Positions 1 to 5,157 of a stretch of DNA of 5,157 nucleotides are shown here, piece by piece. Within the stretch, counting starts at the first letter, position 1; each line of letters opens with the position of its first letter. The notes under the pieces are model-generated. The model saw only the letters and a program-made list of their open reading frames with translations. It did not search any database and had not been told where the DNA came from. Origin of the DNA: an uncultured Lachnospiraceae bacterium (lineage in GTDB: Bacteria > Bacillota_A > Clostridia > Lachnospirales > Lachnospiraceae); NCBI GenBank assembly GCA_946529195.1, contig CAMMZE010000108.1:1-5157 (forward strand), given 5' to 3'. Made by a program: the position numbers and the translations under genes.

Positions 1-104
1 CTCTTGATCTTGGCAATCTTTTCATCGAAACTGTAATGACAGTTTTTGTACTTTTTGCAGCTCCCGCACCAGCAGGGGTCGTTTCTTCCTATCTTTGCAC
101 GCAA
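1..104 (-). CDS. map: Methionyl aminopeptidase, N-terminal SEC-C part (partial, runs off left edge)
   Basis: Only the first 34 codons are in the window. Read from a TTG at 104-102 they give [20 protein letters not shown] followed by [14 protein letters not shown]. This is a SEC-C zinc-binding motif (C-W-C, then C-H; Cys11, Cys13, Cys22, His23). In clostridia this motif, followed by a [FY]DEKI segment, is the usual N-terminal extension of type I methionyl aminopeptidase, the metal enzyme that removes the initiator Met from nascent proteins at the ribosome. The catalytic domain lies outside the window, so the enzyme name is inferred from this N-terminus; another SEC-C protein is possible. No in-frame ATG occurs near the motif, and GGGAGG at 120-115 lies 10 bases before the TTG, which supports that start. 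One oddity: the position usually held by Gly in C-G-S-G-K-K is Cys16. The gene starts 22 bases after the deoC stop, so it is probably cotranscribed with it. Confidence 0.8.
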   Translation of the reverse strand, partial: MRAKIGRNDPCWCGSCKKYKNCHYSFDEKIAKIK

Positions 105-114
105 TTTCCTGTAT

Positions 115-120
115 CCTCCC
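115..120 (-). promoter_or_regulatory. Ribosome binding site for map (decides TTG start)
   Basis: On the minus strand GGGAGG lies just past the deoC stop codon and 10 bases before the TTG at 104-102. The ATG at 124-122 is in another frame and stops after 11 codons. The TTG is therefore the best-supported start for the SEC-C reading frame. A weaker AGGAAA lies closer (110-105), directly abutting the TTG. Confidence 0.6.
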
Positions 121-126
121 GCATTG

Positions 127-783
127 TCAATTCTGTGATTTTGCCAGTGTCACCAGACGGCTTGTGCCGAGTCTGGAAGCTCCCAGCTCTATAAAATGTC
201 TTGCATCGTCAAAAGAGGATATTCCTCCTGAGGCCTTGATCTTTACCTTCGGGCCGATATGGGCCGCAAAGAGTGCAACATCTTCAAATGTCGCTCCGCC
301 GCCGCCAAATCCGGTCGATGTCTTAATGAAATCAGCACCGGCCTCTGTCACGATCCTGCAGACCCGGATTTTCTCCTCTTCTGTCAGGAAGCAGGTCTCC
401 ACGATCACTTTCAGGATTTTGTCACCGCAGATCTCTTTGAGTGCCCGGATCTCGTCTCTGACATAGTCATCCCGGCCTTCTTTCAGAGTCCCGATATTGA
501 TCACCATATCAATCTCATCTGCTCCTTCTTCCAGCGCTTTCTTCGTCTCGAAAGCCTTCACCTCTGTCACATGGTGCCCGTTGGGGAATCCGATCACCGT
601 GCAGACCGGGATCCGCCCGGCCAGATATTCCTTCACTGCCGCCACACGGTCAGGAGGCACGCAGACGCTTGCTGTCTGAAAACGGACAGCGTCATCACAC
701 AACTGCCGGTACTCCGGCCAGAGGGCAGTCTGCTTAAGCAGTGTATGATCGACATAAGCAAATATTTCTTTGTCACTGAGCAT
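127..783 (-). CDS. deoC: Deoxyribose-phosphate aldolase (DERA)
   Basis: This complete 218-residue protein is a class I aldolase that reversibly cleaves 2-deoxy-D-ribose 5-phosphate into glyceraldehyde 3-phosphate and acetaldehyde, in deoxynucleoside catabolism in the cytoplasm. The TIM-barrel signatures are in the expected order: VDHTLLK (11-17), [10 protein letters not shown] (60-69), EIDMVINIG (90-98), [10 protein letters not shown] (150-159) and KIKASGGI (181-188). Lys154 is the expected Schiff-base lysine (E. coli Lys167). Asp92 and Lys183 match E. coli Asp102 and Lys201 of the proton relay, so the enzyme should be active. The length is typical of the short bacterial form. The ATG at 783-781 is preceded by AAGGA at 794-790 with 6 bases of spacing. 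That site lies inside the end of the upstream ATP-grasp gene, whose stop is only 3 bases before this start, so the two are probably translationally coupled. No other deo genes (deoA, deoB, cdd, deoR) are visible here. Confidence 0.96.
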   Translation of the reverse strand: MLSDKEIFAYVDHTLLKQTALWPEYRQLCDDAVRFQTASVCVPPDRVAAVKEYLAGRIPVCTVIGFPNGHHVTEVKAFETKKALEEGADEIDMVINIGTLKEGRDDYVRDEIRALKEICGDKILKVIVETCFLTEEEKIRVCRIVTEAGADFIKTSTGFGGGGATFEDVALFAAHIGPKVKIKASGGISSFDDARHFIELGASRLGTSRLVTLAKSQN

Positions 784-786
784 GTT

Positions 787-1986
787 TTATCCTTCTTTCA
801 TTTCCTGCACAAAGGCAATAAATTCATCTTTTTCTTCTTCTGTATCCAGACGGGCCGTCCACATATGATTGCCCATAGCGCCGGAAAGCGCTTCCGGAAT
901 CTCCTCATCCAGAACGATCCTTCCCACATAGCGCTTACGGATCTCCTCAAAGCTGTGAACATAAGGCTTCCCGTAACGCTGGCTGGCATATACCGCATAG
1001 TACTTCTGCTGATTCATATCCACATAAGTGCGGTCATAAACCGCCATGTCCGCCCAGATGCTGTAGACATCTACGCTGTTGGCAAAATTGTACATATCAG
1101 GCGTCCATCCGCCGGCCGGTCTCATATTGACCTCAAGGGCAACAATCTCTCCCTTCTTGCCCAGTCCTTCCTTATCCTCCAGCAGGCGGAAGAACTCCAG
1201 ATGGAAGAAACGGCTGTGCACCTGAAAGGCTTTCACAACAGCCCGCCCTTTTTCCCGCAGATCTTCCGGTACTTCATTGCAGGTATAATAGGACAGGTGA
1301 TCCTTATTATTCACGATATCCGCCACACTGCGGGGCCAGGAGACTGCTGCATCAAAGAGAATATTTCCCTGGCTGTCGGAAATCCCGTCATAGGACCAGA
1401 TATCTCCGCTGATGAACTCCTCCATGATATACTGCGTATTCGGATCTTTTTCCTCATAAAAGCGCCGCATCTCCTCCGCATCGCGGATCTTGCGGCTGTC
1501 CTCAGCTCCCATGCCGTCGTCAGGTTTTACAAAGACAGGCCAGGAAACTTCTTCTGCAAAAGCAAGCCCGTTTTCCAGAGTGTCGACCAGATGATATCTG
1601 GCTGCCGGCACGCCTGCCTGATGGTAAAAGGCCTTCATGGCGGACTTTCTCCTCACATTGGCCACGGCCTGCAGATCCATGCCCGTGGTAATGTGAAAAT
1701 CTGTGCGCAGACGGGCATCCAGGGTCAGCCAGTACTCATTATTGCTCTCAACCCAGTCGATCTTTCCATACTTCCAGGTGAAAAAGCCAACCGCACGTAC
1801 TACCTCATCATAATTCTCCAGACTGGAAACCCGGTAATATTCGGTCAGGCTGCCCTTCAGCTCCCCGGAAAGAGAATCGTAGTCAGAATCTCCTATGCCA
1901 AGAACCGTAACGCCCCTTTTGGCAAGGCGGTCACAAAAATTCCAGTAGGATGCCGGAAACTGCGGAGATATAAATATAAAATTCAT
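787..1986 (-). CDS. ATP-grasp domain carboxylate-amine/thiol ligase-like protein, substrate unknown
   Basis: This complete 399-residue soluble protein has ATP-grasp ligase architecture. Residues 1-110 resemble the N-terminal pre-ATP-grasp Rossmann-like domain (MNFIFISPQFP, then VLGIGDSDYD). Residues about 112-200 hold the nucleotide-binding subdomain, with RRKSAMKAFYHQAGVPAARY and the PVFVKPDDGMGAEDS segment whose Lys154 is the likely ATP-contacting lysine. IMEEFISGDIWSYDG (187-201) is the usual hinge segment with acidic residues. HLEFFRL (262-268) and EIVALEVNMRPAGGWTPD (280-297) supply the expected metal-binding Glu264 and Glu285/Asn287 and an Arg. Such enzymes make an acyl-phosphate from a carboxylate and ATP and pass it to an amine or thiol. 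The substrate cannot be read from sequence. The ATG at 1986-1984 has AAAGGAG 7 bases upstream. The gene sits 23 bases after the pantothenate kinase and 3 bases before deoC, so it is an operon member. The C-terminal 70 residues (YAVYASQRYGKPY onward) look like a family-specific domain. No signal peptide or membrane segment is seen. Confidence 0.85.
   Translation of the reverse strand: MNFIFISPQFPASYWNFCDRLAKRGVTVLGIGDSDYDSLSGELKGSLTEYYRVSSLENYDEVVRAVGFFTWKYGKIDWVESNNEYWLTLDARLRTDFHITTGMDLQAVANVRRKSAMKAFYHQAGVPAARYHLVDTLENGLAFAEEVSWPVFVKPDDGMGAEDSRKIRDAEEMRRFYEEKDPNTQYIMEEFISGDIWSYDGISDSQGNILFDAAVSWPRSVADIVNNKDHLSYYTCNEVPEDLREKGRAVVKAFQVHSRFFHLEFFRLLEDKEGLGKKGEIVALEVNMRPAGGWTPDMYNFANSVDVYSIWADMAVYDRTYVDMNQQKYYAVYASQRYGKPYVHSFEEIRKRYVGRIVLDEEIPEALSGAMGNHMWTARLDTEEEKDEFIAFVQEMKEG
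790..797 (-). promoter_or_regulatory. Ribosome binding site of deoC inside the upstream gene
   Basis: On the minus strand the sequence AAGAAGGA ends 6 bases before the deoC ATG. It overlaps the last codons and stop codon of the ATP-grasp gene (stop at 789-787). This arrangement supports translational coupling of the two genes. Confidence 0.7.
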
Positions 1987-2009
1987 AAAGAGACTCCTTT
2001 ACTATATGA

Positions 2010-2831
2010 TCAGAAAGCGCGCAGAGCCGCACCGGCTGCCGGCGCAAAGGCTGCGTGTTCCGGAATGATAAAGTTGCGCTCATAGAGCTGGCCTACCTGC
2101 CCCAGGAAAACCTTTGCCATGTCAAGTGTGGCCAGGGAACCGACCGCCACGATCTGATCTGTACCAAAATGATCAGCACAGAGAACAGCCATGGTTCCGG
2201 CTGCCTGATAAAGCATATTAAAAAGGCCGATCGCCACATCCTCATCCCGGGAATTTGCCCTGACCTTGGCCAGATTGCTGGCTGTCGCGAAATCCGGCAA
2301 ATTGGAGACCTGGTCATGACTGATCTCTTTCATGCTCTTATCCACGTTATAGATATTGCCTCTGGAAGCCAGTTCTGCCAGATCCTCAAAACGGTCAATG
2401 CCAAAAAGCCTGGCTGCCAGTCCGCTCAAAGTCCCGCCTCCCATGGCGATTCCGCCGACATGCCTGACCCCTTCCTCAAAAGAAGCTGCTGCAAAGGTCG
2501 TACCTGTCCCGAAGCTGGTGACAATAGCCTTATTGACACCTGCCAGGAAAAGGCCGCCCTCTCCCATGGCCTCGATCTCCGGCACCTTGGAAGTTGGAAT
2601 GCCCAGAATATCTCCCTCGATAAAGGAAGCTCCGACTCCCGTCGTCATAAAACGGCAGACCTGATCCAGACGCAGACCTGTCTTATACAGAAGGCTTCCG
2701 ACCGCTCCAAACAGAGAAGTCAGCTGCTCGGAAGCAGATACACGCTCTGTGTAGAGGATTTCTTTCGCCTCGTTCATTGCCAAAATCTTGGTTGTGGATG
2801 TTCCCACATCAAGTCCGATTACAATCTTCAT
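2010..2831 (-). CDS. coaW: Type II pantothenate kinase
   Basis: This complete 273-residue cytoplasmic protein of the Fumble/type II PanK family phosphorylates pantothenate with ATP to 4'-phosphopantothenate, the first step of coenzyme A synthesis. It has the actin-like ASKHA kinase fold: IGLDVGTSTTK (5-15) is the phosphate-1 loop, and TSFGTGTTFA (105-114) the phosphate-2 loop. HVGGIAMGGGTLSGL (124-138) closely follows the VGGTSLGGGTF motif of human PANKs. TTGVGASFIE (63-72) corresponds to the segment carrying the catalytic Glu of human PANK3 (ATGGGAYKFE), which makes Glu72 the likely catalytic base. ELASRGNIYNVDKSMKEIS (153-171) matches the family-specific A-x-K-G-D/N-x-x-N-V-D-K region. The length is close to S. 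aureus CoaW (about 267). The ATG at 2831-2829 has AAAGGA 7 bases upstream. Bacterial type II enzymes such as S. aureus CoaW are insensitive to CoA feedback; whether this one is cannot be judged here. A type III (coaX) or type I kinase may exist elsewhere. It is the first gene of the likely operon with the ATP-grasp gene and deoC. Confidence 0.92.
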   Translation of the reverse strand: MKIVIGLDVGTSTTKILAMNEAKEILYTERVSASEQLTSLFGAVGSLLYKTGLRLDQVCRFMTTGVGASFIEGDILGIPTSKVPEIEAMGEGGLFLAGVNKAIVTSFGTGTTFAAASFEEGVRHVGGIAMGGGTLSGLAARLFGIDRFEDLAELASRGNIYNVDKSMKEISHDQVSNLPDFATASNLAKVRANSRDEDVAIGLFNMLYQAAGTMAVLCADHFGTDQIVAVGSLATLDMAKVFLGQVGQLYERNFIIPEHAAFAPAAGAALRAF

Positions 2832-2879
2832 GTTTTTTTCCTTTACCTGTCCGTTCTGTTTTTAGACATAATTTCATAT

Positions 2880-2909
2880 ATTTTAGCACAAAATCGACAT
2901 ATGCGTCTA
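2880..2909 (-). promoter_or_regulatory. Putative sigma-A promoter for the pantothenate kinase operon
   Basis: In the 107-base gap upstream of the kinase, the minus strand reads TGCTAAAAT, an extended -10 element (TAAAAT at 2885-2880, TG at 2888-2887). A weak -35 TAGACG lies at 2909-2904 with 18 bases of spacing, matching TTGACA at four of six positions. A start about 7 bases past the -10 would give a short leader of around 40 bases. The call is by eye only. The gap as a whole is AT-rich, as expected for a promoter region. Confidence 0.5.
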
Positions 2910-2938
2910 TGAATTTCAGGCTTAAGGCTCTTTTAACT

Positions 2939-5157
2939 TTACATTTCCGAATCTTTTTTCTTTTTATGCCGGATGAAGACCACAATCAGAAGAATGGCGG
3001 CGATGCCGATCCCAATCAGGGCAGCGGACAAAAACCTGCTTTCCTCCGGACTTCCCAGGCTTTCCTGAAAGCCGCTCGCTGCATCTTTGAGGATCTGGGC
3101 CGCCTGGTACTTTTCTGTCTCCTCCTGCTTTTGCAGGATCTTTGCAGCATCGCCCGCAGCCTCCGATTCCGTCATCTCAGGCAGGGAAGCTTCCCCTTTC
3201 AGGACCAGGACATGAAAGATCTGAGCCTGTGCCTCTCTTCCCGCTGCATCAACAGCCTCCACCCGGATCTCCTGTTCCTCCTCTGACTGGCCAAGCTCCA
3301 GGGAAAAGACGCCTCCTGCTGCCTGGATTTCATTAGGCCCCAGCTCCAGAATCGTCTCTCCATCCACGGTAACTCGGAGCAGGTCCACCCCTACCGTATC
3401 TGTCACCGTGACTCTGAAAGGAAGCGACTCCTTTCTGTATACGCCTCCCTCTTCCAATCCGGTCACAAAGATCTGCGGCGGACTGTAATCGGCAGTAAAA
3501 CGCCAGAGGGCATCCTCCCTGCTGCCGGCATATTCATTGCCTGCCGCATCCCTGGAGTACATGTGGATGGTATAGGTCCCCTCCCTGGCAAAACAATCTG
3601 CAAAAATCTCATAGCGGAAGCTGTGGACGCCTTTCTCGTCCACCCTGTCCTGGACGCTGTAATCAGTCCCCTCCTCCAGGATCCTGACGCTTCTGCTGCT
3701 GGTCAGCACCAGTCTCCGCTCCACAAGCGCATCAATATTTCTTTCCGTAAAGGCCATAGGCGCTGCTGTTTTCATAAAGCCTGACAAAAGGATCTGCGCC
3801 GCCGCACTATCCGGTTCAATCCGGGATCCGGAAATATTGATCCGGAAACGGAGCTCTGCTTCCTTCTCATTTCCCGCCCCGTCCGCCGCATGGGCCTGCA
3901 GAATATAGATCCCGTCGCCTGAGGCCTGCAGACTGTACTTCTGCAGCTCTTTTTCACAGTAGATATCCTTCTCAATTTTCTTGCCGTCCAATTGATTCAG
4001 CAGGGTGAAATGCATGCTCCCGGCAAAAAGGCTCTGATCCTCCGCTTCAATATGCAGATCAACCCCTTTCATATAGGAAGCTCCGTTCTCCGCCCCGGTC
4101 ACACGCAGGGCAGGCGCAGCCGTATCCACCACGATTTCTTTTCCCAGCCCCTGCTCCAGGCGGTTTCCCGCCAGATCACCCGCCCAGGCTGCGATCTGGT
4201 ATCTGCCGTCCCCGTTCAGGTAAATATGCATCTTCCATCCGTCTGCTTCTTCTGTCCATCCAGCCGTCTGCCAGCTGCCTCCCTCACTGGAAACCACATT
4301 CGCCCCGGATCCTGCCGCATCAAACCAGGGATCAGAAGCCGAGACTATAATCTCCTGCGGGGACGCTGTATAAATAGCATTTCCAGCCTCTCTCCCCTCC
4401 GGAGCCTGGATCTGTAACTGCGGCGGCGTCTTGTCGATCACCATTTTTACAGGAATACATGGAAGGGACAGATTACCAGCCTTATCCCGCGCCGTAAAGG
4501 TGACAGCAAAGCGCCCTTCCCCTGTCACGGCGATCTGGGTCCTGATCCCATCCTCCGTCTTTTTCCATTCCATCAGTTCAGCCGAGGGGCCGTCCGTCCG
4601 GATCTGCGGGAGTACCTGCTCATCCGGATTGGCATCGGTGACACGGACCCGAATGCTGCAATTGCCGCGGCTGTACTCCTGACCTTCCGGATCCGCTTCC
4701 AGCACAGCCACCGGCCTGACGGTATCAATCACAAACTCCTTCTCGGCACAGATCAAGGGAACACTCTTGTCATCCTTTTTGACACCGATCTGCACCAGGT
4801 AGCTTCCATCCTCTTCAAAAGTCATCTTCCAGGAAGCCATCTTATCCTTCACAGCCCAGAACTGGGTCTTGCGGAAATCAGTCTCCGCCTCTTTTCTCCA
4901 TTTTTCTGTCCCTCCAAAGACCTGGAAAAAAGCCATGCCATCCTCTTTGATCAGCTCCCCTACCGCTTCCTCCGGAACCCTGATCTGCAGACAAAGCTGC
5001 TCCGGAGTATCCGCCAGACCGCCGGACTGGAGGATCCCGCCGCTGCTCTTAACCGGCTTCCCTTCAGCATTCGTAAATACCCACTCCGTCTTCTCCAGAA
5101 TCTTTGCAAAAGTCTGCGCATCCGGCCCTTCTGTCTCCGTTTCACTTTCCGATTCTG
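2939..5157 (-). CDS. Membrane-anchored extracellular protein with tandem Ig-like modules (5'-truncated by window edge)
   Basis: The reading frame is open from the window edge to the stop at 2941-2939, giving 738 visible residues; the N-terminus and any signal peptide are outside. A methionine at 4936 is internal, because the frame continues upstream without a stop and with good surface-protein composition. Visible order (numbering from 5155): an acidic Ser/Glu/Thr linker (1-10); a first beta-rich module (about 50-143); Ig-like modules starting at DTVRP (144), DKTPP (241) and DTAAP (344); a more divergent module (about 440-555); another starting at DYSPP (556-653); a charged helical stalk (about 656-707); one hydrophobic segment (709-728); and a basic tail RHKKKKDSEM. 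Recurring features are D-x-x-x-P starts, G/DGxY strands, and A-x-D-x-AGN ends, as in bacterial Ig-like/surface-adhesion repeats. No LPxTG-type sortase signal precedes the membrane segment, so it is probably a membrane-anchored type I protein with repeats outside the cell. Ligand and role are unknown. It could be an adhesin, a cell-wall-associated structural protein or the C-terminal part of a larger enzyme. The gap to the kinase gene suggests a separate transcription unit. Confidence 0.8.
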   Translation of the reverse strand, partial: ESESETETEGPDAQTFAKILEKTEWVFTNAEGKPVKSSGGILQSGGLADTPEQLCLQIRVPEEAVGELIKEDGMAFFQVFGGTEKWRKEAETDFRKTQFWAVKDKMASWKMTFEEDGSYLVQIGVKKDDKSVPLICAEKEFVIDTVRPVAVLEADPEGQEYSRGNCSIRVRVTDANPDEQVLPQIRTDGPSAELMEWKKTEDGIRTQIAVTGEGRFAVTFTARDKAGNLSLPCIPVKMVIDKTPPQLQIQAPEGREAGNAIYTASPQEIIVSASDPWFDAAGSGANVVSSEGGSWQTAGWTEEADGWKMHIYLNGDGRYQIAAWAGDLAGNRLEQGLGKEIVVDTAAPALRVTGAENGASYMKGVDLHIEAEDQSLFAGSMHFTLLNQLDGKKIEKDIYCEKELQKYSLQASGDGIYILQAHAADGAGNEKEAELRFRINISGSRIEPDSAAAQILLSGFMKTAAPMAFTERNIDALVERRLVLTSSRSVRILEEGTDYSVQDRVDEKGVHSFRYEIFADCFAREGTYTIHMYSRDAAGNEYAGSREDALWRFTADYSPPQIFVTGLEEGGVYRKESLPFRVTVTDTVGVDLLRVTVDGETILELGPNEIQAAGGVFSLELGQSEEEQEIRVEAVDAAGREAQAQIFHVLVLKGEASLPEMTESEAAGDAAKILQKQEETEKYQAAQILKDAASGFQESLGSPEESRFLSAALIGIGIAAILLIVVFIRHKKKKDSEM
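2972..3031 (-). other. C-terminal transmembrane anchor of the Ig-like surface protein
   Basis: The encoded segment LSAALIGIGIAAILLIVVFI is uninterrupted hydrophobic residues, and is followed by RHKKKKDSEM and the stop. The positive tail predicts a stop-transfer segment with a cytoplasmic C-terminus and the Ig-like modules outside. There is no LPxTG or equivalent motif just before it, so sortase anchoring to the wall is unlikely. Confidence 0.8.
3197..4726 (-). repeat. Tandem Ig-like modules (protein-level repeats)
   Basis: At protein level, D-x-x-x-P module starts recur at 4726 (DTVRP), 4435 (DKTPP), 4126 (DTAAP) and 3490 (DYSPP). The region between about 3840 and 3490 holds a longer divergent module. 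Modules of about 97 to 103 residues separate the first three starts. Shared positions include a DG/GxY turn and an A-x-D-x-AGN end. The repeats have diverged enough that no direct DNA repeat is visible. Confidence 0.65.

Noticed and set aside
881..897. Inverted repeat CCGGAA-AGCGC-TTCCGG
   Set aside because: It lies inside the ATP-grasp coding frame, encodes ordinary residues there and has no following T-run, so it is not supported as a terminator or operator.
259..2085. A 608-codon open frame on the plus strand across deoC and the ATP-grasp gene
   Set aside because: It is antisense to two well-supported enzymes with catalytic motifs. Its own translation shows no domain pattern and is rich in His, Ile and Cys, as in shadow frames.
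2055..2912. A plus-strand open frame of 285 codons over the kinase gene
   Set aside because: It overlaps the kinase completely, has no recognisable motif and looks like a reverse-strand shadow of a conserved gene.
2921..2936. AGGCTTAAGGCT-like sequence followed by TTTT near the surface-gene stop, considered as a terminator
   Set aside because: The two halves are a direct repeat (AGGCT, AGGCT) rather than complementary arms, so no stable stem forms beyond the central CTTAAG.
3772..3975. A minus-strand 67-codon open frame inside the surface gene
   Set aside because: It is a frame-shifted shadow of the surface protein, with an Arg/Ser-rich, motif-free translation.
4934..4936. ATG taken as the start of the surface-protein gene
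   Set aside because: The frame stays open for 73 more codons to the window edge, and the upstream residues continue the same beta-rich, acidic surface protein. This Met falls within a beta-rich module and has no ribosome site.

Overview
The window is protein-dense and every supported gene lies on the minus strand, so transcription runs from position 5157 towards 1. It suggests a low-to-mid-GC Firmicute, most likely a clostridial gut-type bacterium such as a Lachnospiraceae member. The grounds are strong AAAGGAG-type ribosome sites, a methionyl aminopeptidase with an N-terminal SEC-C zinc motif, a type II pantothenate kinase, and a Glu-rich Ig-like surface protein with a C-terminal membrane anchor. 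The taxonomic assignment is inference.

In transcription order: (1) 5157-2939, the C-terminal 738 residues of a large surface protein that is open to the window edge. It has about five to six Ig-like modules, a helical stalk, one transmembrane segment and a short basic tail. (2) 2938-2832, a 107-base gap with a plausible extended -10 promoter and no convincing terminator. (3) 2831-2010, a type II pantothenate kinase. (4) 1986-787, an ATP-grasp ligase-like protein of unknown substrate. (5) 783-127, deoxyribose-phosphate aldolase (deoC). (6) 104-1, the first 34 codons of a SEC-C protein, very probably methionyl aminopeptidase (map), starting at TTG and running off the left edge.

Genes 3 to 6 are spaced by 23, 3 and 22 bases with good ribosome sites, so they look like one operon. 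The kinase catalyses the first step of coenzyme A synthesis. The aldolase feeds deoxynucleoside carbon into glyceraldehyde 3-phosphate and acetaldehyde, and the latter can become acetyl-CoA. The aminopeptidase is housekeeping. The ATP-grasp protein between the kinase and the aldolase is the least understood member and the best target for function discovery. I see no mobile element, CRISPR array, tRNA, rRNA or evident new defence system. No gene-free stretch exceeds 107 bases.
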